21,618 nt of DNA, taken from positions 1-21,618 of the forward strand of contig CALBRY010000559.1 of NCBI GenBank assembly GCA_937927665.1. Reading direction: 5' to 3'. The notes under the pieces are model-generated. The model was not told the DNA's origin. It saw nothing but the letters and a program-made list of their open reading frames with translations, and searched no databases. This document shows, piece after piece, positions 15,738-21,618 of the stretch (position 1 is the first letter of the stretch; each line of letters opens with the position of its first letter). Position numbers and translations under genes: made by a program. Source of the DNA: an uncultured Chloroflexota bacterium (GTDB lineage Bacteria; Chloroflexota; Anaerolineae; Aggregatilineales; Phototrophicaceae).

Positions 15738-16532
15738 CTACGACTTCACACCGTTGCGGTAGCGATCGGCGATAAAATCGATGCTCGGATACCCGACCGC
15801 CGCCAAGTCCCCGATCGCCGCCTCGACATCCACCGGAATCGACCGCAGATCAACCTGCACGTCGCTTCCTTCGAATGTGAAAATGCCGAACTCGGCATAA
15901 CCCGGCTTATCGAACGACATGCCGACACTGCCAACGTTGATCGCGCGCCAATCCCCCGGCAGCATGCGATCCATTTGTACATGGATATGCGCGCCGATTC
16001 CTAAACGCCCTTCGCGGTCAAGGAGCGCATCGGCGGCTTCTTCGTCAGGGGTGTTCGGCATGATGTGCATACCTTCGTCGTCGCCCGGCGTGCCGTGATA
16101 CCCGATCACGTAGCCGTAACCCGGCACATGCAGATCGCATTCACTGCCGAGTTTCTTCAACACTTCGTAATCGGCGTATTCAAGTTGACCCAAGCCCCAC
16201 AGAAGCGCCGCATTATTGATCGCGGCGGTTTTTCGCAATTTCTCCAATGCTTCTTGATCGTCGGCGGGCTTGCTCTGGGGACGCGCGCCAGTCACCAGAT
16301 AACGATCGGTGTTGCCGCGTACGAAGCGCACCGTGTGTTTTTTGCCATTCGCCTCCGCCGCATCCGCCAGCCCTTTGATCCGCCGGATACACTCCGCCGG
16401 ACGCGCCCCGAATGCTGCCACATCACCGAGCATCCACAGGTGATCCCACCCGCCGCTCTGCTCCAGATCCGCTAAAACCGTTTCCAGCGCGATTAAATTG
16501 CCATGAATATCCGCGATCACCGCAAGACGCAT
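15738..16532 (-). CDS. Metallophosphoesterase (YfcE-like, calcineurin superfamily)
   Basis: A 264-residue cytoplasmic phosphodiesterase or phosphatase. The metal-binding motifs appear in order: D8-I-H10 (VIADIHGN), GD (LGDVAAFG, D37), GNTD (N74), YHGTPGD (H146) and the C-terminal GAHIH (H182, H184), which replaces the usual GHTH. After the second motif come the polar stretch around 60-105 and VGSVGMSFD, typical of this subfamily. The real substrate cannot be inferred; relatives cut cyclic nucleotides or other phosphodiesters. A purine-rich AGGGGG lies before the ATG. It is divergent from the secreted protein gene at 16689 and upstream of, possibly cotranscribed with, the 217-residue protein and the transporter. 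Confidence 0.9.
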   Translation of the reverse strand: MRLAVIADIHGNLIALETVLADLEQSGGWDHLWMLGDVAAFGARPAECIRRIKGLADAAEANGKKHTVRFVRGNTDRYLVTGARPQSKPADDQEALEKLRKTAAINNAALLWGLGQLEYADYEVLKKLGSECDLHVPGYGYVIGYHGTPGDDEGMHIMPNTPDEEAADALLDREGRLGIGAHIHVQMDRMLPGDWRAINVGSVGMSFDKPGYAEFGIFTFEGSDVQVDLRSIPVDVEAAIGDLAAVGYPSIDFIADRYRNGVKS

Positions 16533-16688
16533 GACGCCCTACCCCCTCTGCTTGTCTGCCGTGTGCTTGATGTGAAGATACCACATTCGCGGCGTGGTTT
16601 GCGAAACGGCGGTCAGCGCCGATGCCAAAATCGAGTATGCTGTGAATCGATGGTTTGCAGCGCAGAAACGAGAGAGGACAAAACGAAC

Positions 16689-17294
16689 ATGACACGGACA
16701 AGACCGCTGTGGGTGTTTATGATGATCGCCGCGATCAGCGTGATTCTGGTATCCAGCGCCGCCGCGCAAGACACGAAGGGCGGAAGCCTTGAAGAATTCG
16801 ACAACGGTTATTTTGTTTTTAGCTACCCGGATGGCTGGACGGTGACGGAGTTTGACAATCCGCAGCTTGTGATGGTGTACAGCGATGGTCGTGTGCAGTT
16901 GGACAATCTCGCCTTTGACCGCGAGGAGGGCAGTTATTTGATCCGGCTGATCTACGCCAGCGCGTATGACAATTTGGGCGATCCCGCCGCGATTGTTGGG
17001 TACGAGTACCGCGCATGGATGGATTATCTGGTCGAATATGATGTGCTGGAAAATCAGCTTGTGATCGAGCCTGTCGAGACAGGGGTGATTGACGACATTC
17101 CGTATGCGATCCTTAAGTCGGACATCGAGTCGAGCGACGGGCGCGAAACCGAAACCATGTTCATCGCTGCGGAAATCCAGCGCGGGGAATACATTGTGAT
17201 GGCGGGCTTCGCGGACTCACGCGGACGCGAGACGCTGCAAACCGTAATGATTGAGATGCTTCCGACGATTGAGATGTGCTCTTCGGGGTGTTAG
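16689..17294 (+). CDS. Secreted protein of unknown function
   Basis: A 201-residue exported protein. The signal peptide is MTRTRPLWVFMMIAAISVILVSSAAA, with cleavage before Gln-Asp and no lipobox. The mature part opens with FDNGYFVFSYPDGWTVTEFDNPQLVMVYSDG, the strand pattern of small PsbP/DUF1795-like secreted domains, and continues as mixed strands and helices with many acidic residues. It ends in EMCSSGC, the only two cysteines, which could form a terminal disulfide or bind a metal. The frame extends upstream to 16503, but AGAGAGGA (16671-16678) and the signal peptide support the ATG at 16689. No function can be given. A hairpin shared with the convergent nucleoside hydrolase follows. Confidence 0.8.
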   Translation: MTRTRPLWVFMMIAAISVILVSSAAAQDTKGGSLEEFDNGYFVFSYPDGWTVTEFDNPQLVMVYSDGRVQLDNLAFDREEGSYLIRLIYASAYDNLGDPAAIVGYEYRAWMDYLVEYDVLENQLVIEPVETGVIDDIPYAILKSDIESSDGRETETMFIAAEIQRGEYIVMAGFADSRGRETLQTVMIEMLPTIEMCSSGC

Positions 17295-17311
17295 ACGAAG
17301 AAAATTTTGAA

Positions 17312-17340
17312 GAACACAGCGAGCGCGACTCGCTGTGTTC
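17312..17340. terminator. Bidirectional hairpin between convergent genes
   Basis: GAACACAGCGAG (17312-17323) and CTCGCTGTGTTC (17329-17340) form a perfect 12-base-pair stem with a 5-base loop. It lies 17 bases after the secreted-protein stop and 14 bases before the nucleoside hydrolase stop. Read on the minus strand an AAAATTTT stretch follows. It probably ends both transcripts. Confidence 0.75.
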
Positions 17341-17354
17341 CTGAATTCATTGAT

Positions 17355-18335
17355 TTACTTCAGCGCCGCGTGCAGCATCGCCTTCCATTTGGGAATATCG
17401 AGCGACCAGCACACCGTGACATTTTTCTCGCGGGCAACGATATCGCCCCACGCGATTGTGTTCCGCTCATCGACCGACACGCCAAAGCGATCCACGACCG
17501 TCATGCCGCGCGTGAGTTCGCTCACCGTTTCGATATCGACATAATGCCGTGAGCGATCCGGCGAGGCTTCGGGATCAAGCGCAATCGCCATCGCTACCGG
17601 ATCGGGCAGCGTCAGCCCGTATTCACCTGACTGCTCATAAGCGGCTTGCATCGCCCGCATATTCGAGTCCATCGCAAAGTGCGCCAGCGGCGTGCCAATC
17701 GCGCGCACTTCGTCCATCTCGGCGGGTGTGAGCGCCGCTTCACCCCGGCACAATTCCCACCCCGCAATCTCGACGGGCATCCCGCTGTGAAACACGATCC
17801 GCGCCGCTTCGGGATCAACCCAGATGTTGTACTCCGCCGCCGGGGTGACATTGCCGCTTGTGCAAGCCGCGCCGCCCATCACCACGCAGCGTTCGACCAG
17901 CTTGGCGATCTCCGGCGCGCGTGAGACTGCCAGCGCGACATTCGTCAGCGGTCCAAGCGTCACCAGCGTGATCCCCGGATTCGCCTTGATCACGGCGATC
18001 ATCGCGTCAACCGCGTGACCGGGATTCGGCTGAATGCGGCGCGTCGGCGCGAAACCGCGATCCGATAAGCCGTCGTTGCCATGAAACCAGTAGGCATACA
18101 CCGGGGCGCGCATCAGGGGACGATCCACCCCGCGATAGACCGGCACATCTGATCCGCACAGTTCGGCGGAGTAGAGTGCATTTTGCACGCCCTGATCGAC
18201 GGGCATGTTCCCGTTGACGACGGTGATCGCTTTTACATCGACATCATAGCCAAAACTGCGCGCCCGCAGCGCCATAATCAGGGCGACCGCGTCATCGGAA
18301 GCGGTATCGGTGTCAATAATGAATGCGCGTGTCAT
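17355..18335 (-). CDS. Nucleoside hydrolase (inosine/uridine-preferring family)
   Basis: Hydrolyses the N-glycosidic bond of a ribonucleoside to ribose and base, in nucleoside salvage. It has 326 residues, the family norm. The calcium-binding N-terminal motif reads IDTDTASDDAVAL (D8, D10, D14, D15), with Ala in place of the usual Gly. Further family elements are ITVVNGNMPVDQGVQNAL, LVTLGPLTNVALAV, VVMGGA, and EYNIWVDPEAARIVF, corresponding to the E-F-N-I-x-x-DPEAA substrate and metal site. The later region normally containing HDPxA reads LPDPVAMAIALDPE, with Pro in place of His, so base preference may differ from classic inosine-uridine hydrolases. AGGAG (minus strand, 18346-18350) precedes the ATG. 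It lies about 120 bases downstream of the dus gene on the same strand. Confidence 0.9.
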   Translation of the reverse strand: MTRAFIIDTDTASDDAVALIMALRARSFGYDVDVKAITVVNGNMPVDQGVQNALYSAELCGSDVPVYRGVDRPLMRAPVYAYWFHGNDGLSDRGFAPTRRIQPNPGHAVDAMIAVIKANPGITLVTLGPLTNVALAVSRAPEIAKLVERCVVMGGAACTSGNVTPAAEYNIWVDPEAARIVFHSGMPVEIAGWELCRGEAALTPAEMDEVRAIGTPLAHFAMDSNMRAMQAAYEQSGEYGLTLPDPVAMAIALDPEASPDRSRHYVDIETVSELTRGMTVVDRFGVSVDERNTIAWGDIVAREKNVTVCWSLDIPKWKAMLHAALK

Positions 18336-18374
18336 TTGCTGCCTGCTCCTAAATCATTGAAGAAAAGCAGCACT

Positions 18375-18452
18375 TTAACGCAAAGGGGAGAACTACGTCA
18401 AAACATCAACGCAGGACAAGCCAGGATTACGAGCGGCTTTGCGTTGATGTTT
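18375..18452. repeat. Intergenic palindromic repeat, copy C, with two competing stems
   Basis: The right arm 18437-18452 can pair in two ways: AACGCAAAG (18377-18385) with CTTTGCGTT (18437-18445), or AAACATCAACGC (18401-18412) with GCGTTGATGTTT (18441-18452). The element fills the gap between nucleoside hydrolase and dus and directly abuts the dus stop codon. It shares the TTAACGCAAAGG type of end with copies A and B. Confidence 0.6.
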
Positions 18453-19448
18453 CTATGCGGATTCGGTGAGCGGCAGCAGCAGCGCTTCGATCTGGTCGAG
18501 CGATGCGACTTTGACGAGCGCTTCACGGATGCGCGGCGCACCCGGCACATTGATCACATATTTGGTGAGTTGACCGCGCAGTTCGTAGATCGCGGTCTTT
18601 TCCGGCAGTTTCGTCGTCTCCAACGTCAAGCGGGCATGGCGGATCGCCGCCCATGCGCGTTCTTGAGATGTTGGCGGCGCGAGTTTCTCGCCTGTTTCGA
18701 GATAATGTTGAATATCGCGGAACAGCCACGGATTGCCTAATGCCGCCCGTCCGATCATGACGGCGTCGCAGCCGGTTTCCGCGAACATGCGCGCGGCATC
18801 TTCGGGCGTTTCCACGTCGCCGTTGCCGATCACGGGGATGCTGACCGCTTCTTTTACGCGGCGAATCCATGACCAATCGGCGTGACCCTGAAAACCTTGT
18901 GTCGCAAAGCGGGCGTGAACGGCGATCGCCTTAACTCCGGCGCGCTCCGCCGCTTGCGCAAATTCGATACAGGTGGGGTTTTCACGATCCCATCCGGCGC
19001 GCACCTTGACGGTGACAGGAATATTCACCGCATTAACGACGGATTCAACCACAGCGGTCGCCGTGCAAACATCGCGGAGTAATGCCGCACCCGCACCCTG
19101 CTTGGCGACTTTCGGCACCCAGCATCCCATATTGATGTCGATGATGTCTGCGCCGTTATCCGCCACCACTTTTGCGGCAAGCGCCATCATATCCACATCA
19201 GCGCCGAACAACTGCACGGCGACGGGATGTTCGTCTTCCTGCCAATCGAACATCTGGAACGTCTTTTTGCTTCCGTATTTGATCGCTTGGCTCGACAAAA
19301 GCTCTGTACACGTCAAGCCCACGCCGCCGATTTCGCGGCAAAGCTGGCGCATTGCGTAATTCGTCTGTCCCGCCATCGGCGCGAGGGTGAGAGGCGTTGA
19401 GATAGGAATACCAGCGATAGCGAGCGCGGGGAATTTTGTTTGAGTCAT
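18453..19448 (-). CDS. dusB: tRNA-dihydrouridine synthase (DusB-like)
   Basis: FMN-dependent enzyme reducing specific uridines of tRNA to dihydrouridine. It has 331 residues. The family pattern is clear: TLAPMAGQTNYAMRQLC near 21-37 (FMN site), HPVAVQLFG near 74-82, DIIDINMGC with the active-site Cys109, VTVKVRAGWD, IAVHARFATQGFQGHADW, IPVIGNGDVETPEDA and DAVMIGRAALGNPWLF. The residue after the active-site cysteine is Trp (GCWVPKV) where the family normally has Pro (GCPxxKV); K113 remains. The overall motif set is closest to DusB, though the subfamily is less certain than the family. No good ribosome site is seen upstream of ATG 19448. The nucleoside hydrolase gene follows downstream after a palindromic repeat. 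Confidence 0.92.
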   Translation of the reverse strand: MTQTKFPALAIAGIPISTPLTLAPMAGQTNYAMRQLCREIGGVGLTCTELLSSQAIKYGSKKTFQMFDWQEDEHPVAVQLFGADVDMMALAAKVVADNGADIIDINMGCWVPKVAKQGAGAALLRDVCTATAVVESVVNAVNIPVTVKVRAGWDRENPTCIEFAQAAERAGVKAIAVHARFATQGFQGHADWSWIRRVKEAVSIPVIGNGDVETPEDAARMFAETGCDAVMIGRAALGNPWLFRDIQHYLETGEKLAPPTSQERAWAAIRHARLTLETTKLPEKTAIYELRGQLTKYVINVPGAPRIREALVKVASLDQIEALLLPLTESA

Positions 19449-19587
19449 TCAATTGAACGCATTTTGTTGACAGTCACGAGCATTATGGGGGGAATGGGAA
19501 GCTGAGTCAACCATAGGATCACGCATTTCCCGGGGTCACAACCTGAACGGCAAGCATACTCCCTGAATCACAAACGTTGAAGCAGGC

Positions 19588-19593
19588 TTGACA
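19588..19593 (+). promoter_or_regulatory. Isolated perfect -35-like box
   Basis: TTGACA is found in the dus/padR spacer, with only a poor -10 (TAGGTT, 3 of 6) 16 bases on. It may be a weak upstream promoter for padR. Between 19449 and 19655 I see nothing else. Confidence 0.2.
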
Positions 19594-19666
19594 AGAAATT
19601 TGGTTCGGTTAGGTTTATCCTGATCGTGATAGAAATGGTTTTCCGTCCAAACAGCTTGTCTATATC

Positions 19667-19695
19667 TTGCCGGTTTGTCTATTCCATACTAGAAT
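19667..19695 (+). promoter_or_regulatory. Promoter of the padR-modA operon
   Basis: TTGCCG (19667-19672) and TAGAAT (19690-19695, 5 of 6 to the -10 consensus) are separated by exactly 17 bases, predicting a start near 19702 and a leader of only about 22 bases. The -10 box lies inside the first operator palindrome. Confidence 0.65.
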
Positions 19696-19700
19696 AGACA
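19676..19700. promoter_or_regulatory. Operator palindrome 1 (probable PadR site)
   Basis: TGTCTATTC (19676-19684) and GAATAGACA (19692-19700) are a perfect 9-base inverted repeat with a 7-base spacer covering the -10 box. A further TTGTCTAT half-site lies at 19656-19663. PadR regulators usually repress their own promoter by binding such palindromes. Confidence 0.7.
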
Positions 19701-19701
19701 C

Positions 19702-19718
19702 TATTCCATAATGGAATA
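19702..19718. promoter_or_regulatory. Operator palindrome 2 overlapping start point and ribosome site
   Basis: TATTCCAT-A-ATGGAATA is a perfect 8-base inverted repeat, 22 bases (about two helical turns) centre to centre from palindrome 1. The direct repeat CTATTCCATA (19679-19688 and 19701-19710) links the two. The GGA of the padR ribosome site (19713-19715) lies within it. Confidence 0.7.
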
Positions 19719-19723
19719 ATGAT

Positions 19724-20254
19724 ATGAGTGCATTGACACCTGATGAAACAATTTTGGGACTGCTCGCCGCACATTCACAACATGGGTATCAACTCCTCGA
19801 GGTATTTCACGATCCGCAGCGGTTAGGCAATGTATGGAAACTCAGTACCAGTCAGTTGTACGCGGTATTAAAACGCCTTGAACGGCTGCAATGGATCAGC
19901 GGGGTTGAACAGCAGTCAGACAATGCTCCTACCCGTATTGAATACTCGATTACCGCGCATGGGTGGGAAATCCTTGATGACTGGTTGAATACTGCGACTC
20001 CTTCTCCCAGCGTTCGACGTATCCGAGTGGAGTTTTTGAGTCGGCTTTATATTGCTCAACTGTTGAAACACCCGATAGAACCGATCATCGCTCAACAACG
20101 TGCTGCCTGTCAGGTAGAGCACACACGGATACAAAGCGCTCAAGCGAACACGCCGAATGGAATGGGCTATCTAGCAGCAGATATGGTGATCGCCCAACTT
20201 GAGGCAGTCATGGCATGGATTGACCGCTGCGAGTTGGTCTTGCAGGCTACATAA
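19724..20254 (+). CDS. PadR-family transcriptional regulator
   Basis: A 176-residue DNA-binding protein. The N-terminal winged helix (about 1-85) has the PadR pattern: ILGLLAAHSQHGYQLLEVF, then TSQLYAVLKRLERLQWISGVEQQ, and RIEYSITAHGWEILDDWL for the wing and following helix. A C-terminal helical part (about 95-176) is the dimerisation region, with VRRIRVEFLSRLYIAQLL and YLAADMVIAQLEAVMAWIDRC. PadR proteins are usually repressors that release DNA on binding a small ligand; the ligand here is unknown, and molybdate or tungstate is one possibility given the neighbour. ATG 19724 has GGA 8 bases upstream, inside operator palindrome 2. The modA-fusion gene begins 18 bases after its stop, so the two are cotranscribed. 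Confidence 0.92.
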   Translation: MSALTPDETILGLLAAHSQHGYQLLEVFHDPQRLGNVWKLSTSQLYAVLKRLERLQWISGVEQQSDNAPTRIEYSITAHGWEILDDWLNTATPSPSVRRIRVEFLSRLYIAQLLKHPIEPIIAQQRAACQVEHTRIQSAQANTPNGMGYLAADMVIAQLEAVMAWIDRCELVLQAT

Positions 20255-20272
20255 AACCTAAGGAACCGATTG

Positions 20273-21544
20273 ATGAAGAAACGCTTGCTGGTTGTGGTGC
20301 TCATTGCCCTGCTGGTCGGAACCTTTGCTGTCAGCGCACAGGAAAGTCGGACCCTCACCGTCTTTGCTGCGGCATCCCTCACCGACGCCTTTGAAGAAAT
20401 CGCCACGGTCTTTGAAGCAGAGAACGCCGGTGTGGATATCCTGTTTAGCTTCGGCAGCTCATCGACACTTGCCGCTCAACTTGCCGAAGGTGCGCCCGCC
20501 GATGTATTTGCCAGCGCCAACAACACGCAGATGAACGTCGCCCGCGATGCCGAGCGCATCGCCGGAAGCCCGCGTACTTTCGTAAAAAACCGTCTTGTCC
20601 TCATTGTGCCGATCGATAATCCGGCTGGTATTGTCACGCTGCGCGACCTCGCAGCAGAAGGTGTGAAGCTCGTCATTGCCGCGCCTGATGTGCCGGTACG
20701 AACCTATACCGACACGATGTTGCAGCGTCTTGCCGCTGATCCTGCTTACGGCGAAGCGTACAGCGCGGCGGTGATAGCGAACGTGGTTTCGGAAGAGGAT
20801 AATGTGCGGCAGGTCGCGGCAAAAGTGGCATTGGGTGAAGCAGATGCAGGCATTGTCTACATCTCCGATGTAACACCCGATATCAGCGATCAGGTGATCG
20901 CCATTCCGATCCCTGATTACTTGAATACGATCGCCACCTACCCGATTGCTATCACAAATGACAGCGCATATCCTGAACTGGCACAGGCGTTTATCGATTA
21001 TGTGCTGTCGGACGCCGGACAGGATATTCTGGTTAGCTGGAACTTTATCTCCGTTCGTATCCCGGAAGTGCCTTATACCGTGACACTGCCAGAAGGGAAC
21101 ACCGCCTTCACAGTAGATGGGCAGGTCTTGAACCCTATCACACTGACGGCAGACGATCTGCGGAACCATTTCTCCTCACAAACCATCGATGTGACCTATT
21201 TGAGCGGTACCGATACCGTCTCGACCTCCTTCACAGGTGTCCCGCTGTGGTTGGTGATCAGCGCTGCTCAACCCAATTTGAACGCCGATGTGCGCAATGA
21301 TCGCATCAGCACCTTTATCGTCGTCACCGCCGCCGACGGTTATCAGGCGGTTATCGCTTGGGGTGAAATTGATCCGGAGTATGGCAATCAGCCGATTTTG
21401 GTCGCCTATGAAGAGAATGGCGCACCGATTGCCGATGCACCGGGTTCGATTCGCCTTGTGGTACCCGGTGACGCACGCGAAGGACGCTACGTGAGTGGGG
21501 TTGTGAATATGAGCCTACGCGACGCGCCGATCATCGGGCAGTAA
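20273..21544 (+). CDS. modA: Molybdate-binding protein ModA fused to a molybdopterin-oxidoreductase-like domain
   Basis: A 423-residue exported protein. The signal peptide MKKRLLVVVLIALLVGTFAVSA is followed by Gln-Glu, without a lipobox. Residues about 26-262 are a complete ModA-type solute-binding domain: LTVFAAASLTDAFEEIA, FGSSSTLAAQLAEGAPADVFASAN, VRQVAAKVALGEADAGIVYISD and YPIAITN. These bind molybdate or tungstate outside the membrane. Residues about 275-418 match the small sulfite-oxidase-like molybdopterin domain (PF00174 type): FTVDGQVLNPITLTADDLRN, TGVPLWLVIS, VVTAADGYQAVIAWGEIDPEYGNQPILVAYE, and SIRLVVPGDAREGRYVSGVVNM. The molybdenum-ligating cysteine of true enzymes is absent; the whole protein has no cysteine. 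Start ATG 20273 has AAGGAA (20260-20265) at ideal spacing; a TTG directly before it is unlikely. It is second in the padR operon, which ends at a terminator without modB or modC. Confidence 0.9.
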   Translation: MKKRLLVVVLIALLVGTFAVSAQESRTLTVFAAASLTDAFEEIATVFEAENAGVDILFSFGSSSTLAAQLAEGAPADVFASANNTQMNVARDAERIAGSPRTFVKNRLVLIVPIDNPAGIVTLRDLAAEGVKLVIAAPDVPVRTYTDTMLQRLAADPAYGEAYSAAVIANVVSEEDNVRQVAAKVALGEADAGIVYISDVTPDISDQVIAIPIPDYLNTIATYPIAITNDSAYPELAQAFIDYVLSDAGQDILVSWNFISVRIPEVPYTVTLPEGNTAFTVDGQVLNPITLTADDLRNHFSSQTIDVTYLSGTDTVSTSFTGVPLWLVISAAQPNLNADVRNDRISTFIVVTAADGYQAVIAWGEIDPEYGNQPILVAYEENGAPIADAPGSIRLVVPGDAREGRYVSGVVNMSLRDAPIIGQ

Positions 21545-21551
21545 TGGCTTC

Positions 21552-21586
21552 AACAGCACCGGGGTTTGTGCCTCGGTGCTGTTTTT
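21552..21586 (+). terminator. Terminator of the padR-modA operon
   Basis: AACAGCACCG (21552-21561) pairs with CGGTGCTGTT (21574-21583), extended by one G:U and two G:C pairs, with a 6-base loop and a TTTTT run at 21582-21586. It starts 7 bases after the modA-fusion stop, so the operon has two genes. Confidence 0.9.
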
Positions 21587-21618
21587 GAGAACCGAGGCAT
21601 TCACAACGCGGTGTAAAC

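Noticed and set aside
19449..19655. Possible Moco-type riboswitch before padR-modA
   Set aside because: The predicted transcript starts near 19702, leaving no room for an aptamer, and I could not fit the conserved motif to the upstream sequence.
1..21618. tRNA, rRNA, CRISPR arrays, insertion sequences
   Set aside because: No cloverleaf, rRNA-like stretch, regularly spaced direct repeats or transposase-like frame was seen; the repeated elements are short intergenic palindromes only.

Overview
The window is a compact, housekeeping-type stretch of a bacterial chromosome with moderately high GC. I see no mobile element, CRISPR array, rRNA or tRNA. The mixture of genes (a B-box-type zinc-finger membrane protein beside NAD kinase and RecN, META-repeat and DUF983 proteins, an isoprenylcysteine methyltransferase-like membrane protein, GatA) and the many secreted proteins whose signal peptides end in Ala-Gln suggest a Chloroflexota (Anaerolineae-like) genome. 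This is a judgement from protein style, not from a marker gene.

Layout. (1) 1-2769, minus strand: nadK, a zinc-finger/membrane protein and recN (cut off at the window edge) form one apparent operon. (2) 2770-7498, plus strand: a promoter region with inverted repeats, then the phosphate uptake operon pstS-[hairpin]-pstC-pstA-pstB, closed by a strong terminator. No phoU or phoBR is in view. (3) 7559-9116, plus: a DUF983 zinc-ribbon membrane protein and a secreted protein made of three META domains. (4) 9123-10985, minus: a soluble PAS-PAS histidine kinase with a receiver-like N-terminus, ending six bases from the META gene. (5) 11189-13632, plus: gatA (Glu-tRNA(Gln) amidotransferase subunit A) and an ICMT-family membrane protein. 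(6) 13763-16532, minus: a BenE-family transporter translationally coupled to an unrecognised 217-residue protein, preceded by a metallophosphoesterase. (7) 16689-17294, plus: a secreted protein of unknown function. (8) 17355-19448, minus: a nucleoside hydrolase and a DusB-like tRNA-dihydrouridine synthase. (9) 19676-21586, plus: a PadR-family repressor and a molybdate-binding protein fused to a molybdopterin-oxidoreductase-like domain, with two palindromes over the promoter and a terminator behind.

The most noteworthy part is region 9. A PadR regulator appears to control itself and a two-domain ModA protein; the palindromes cover the predicted -10 box, start point and ribosome site. The ModA half should bind molybdate or tungstate outside the membrane. 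The C-terminal half resembles the sulfite-oxidase-type molybdopterin domain but has no cysteine at all, so it is more likely a sensor, scaffold or carrier than an enzyme. The operon ends at a terminator with no permease or ATPase gene before it.

Other points: PstA carries an extracytoplasmic insert of about 160 residues; a family of intergenic palindromes sharing a TTAACGCAAAGG-type end occurs three times; and all four exported proteins lack a lipobox cysteine.
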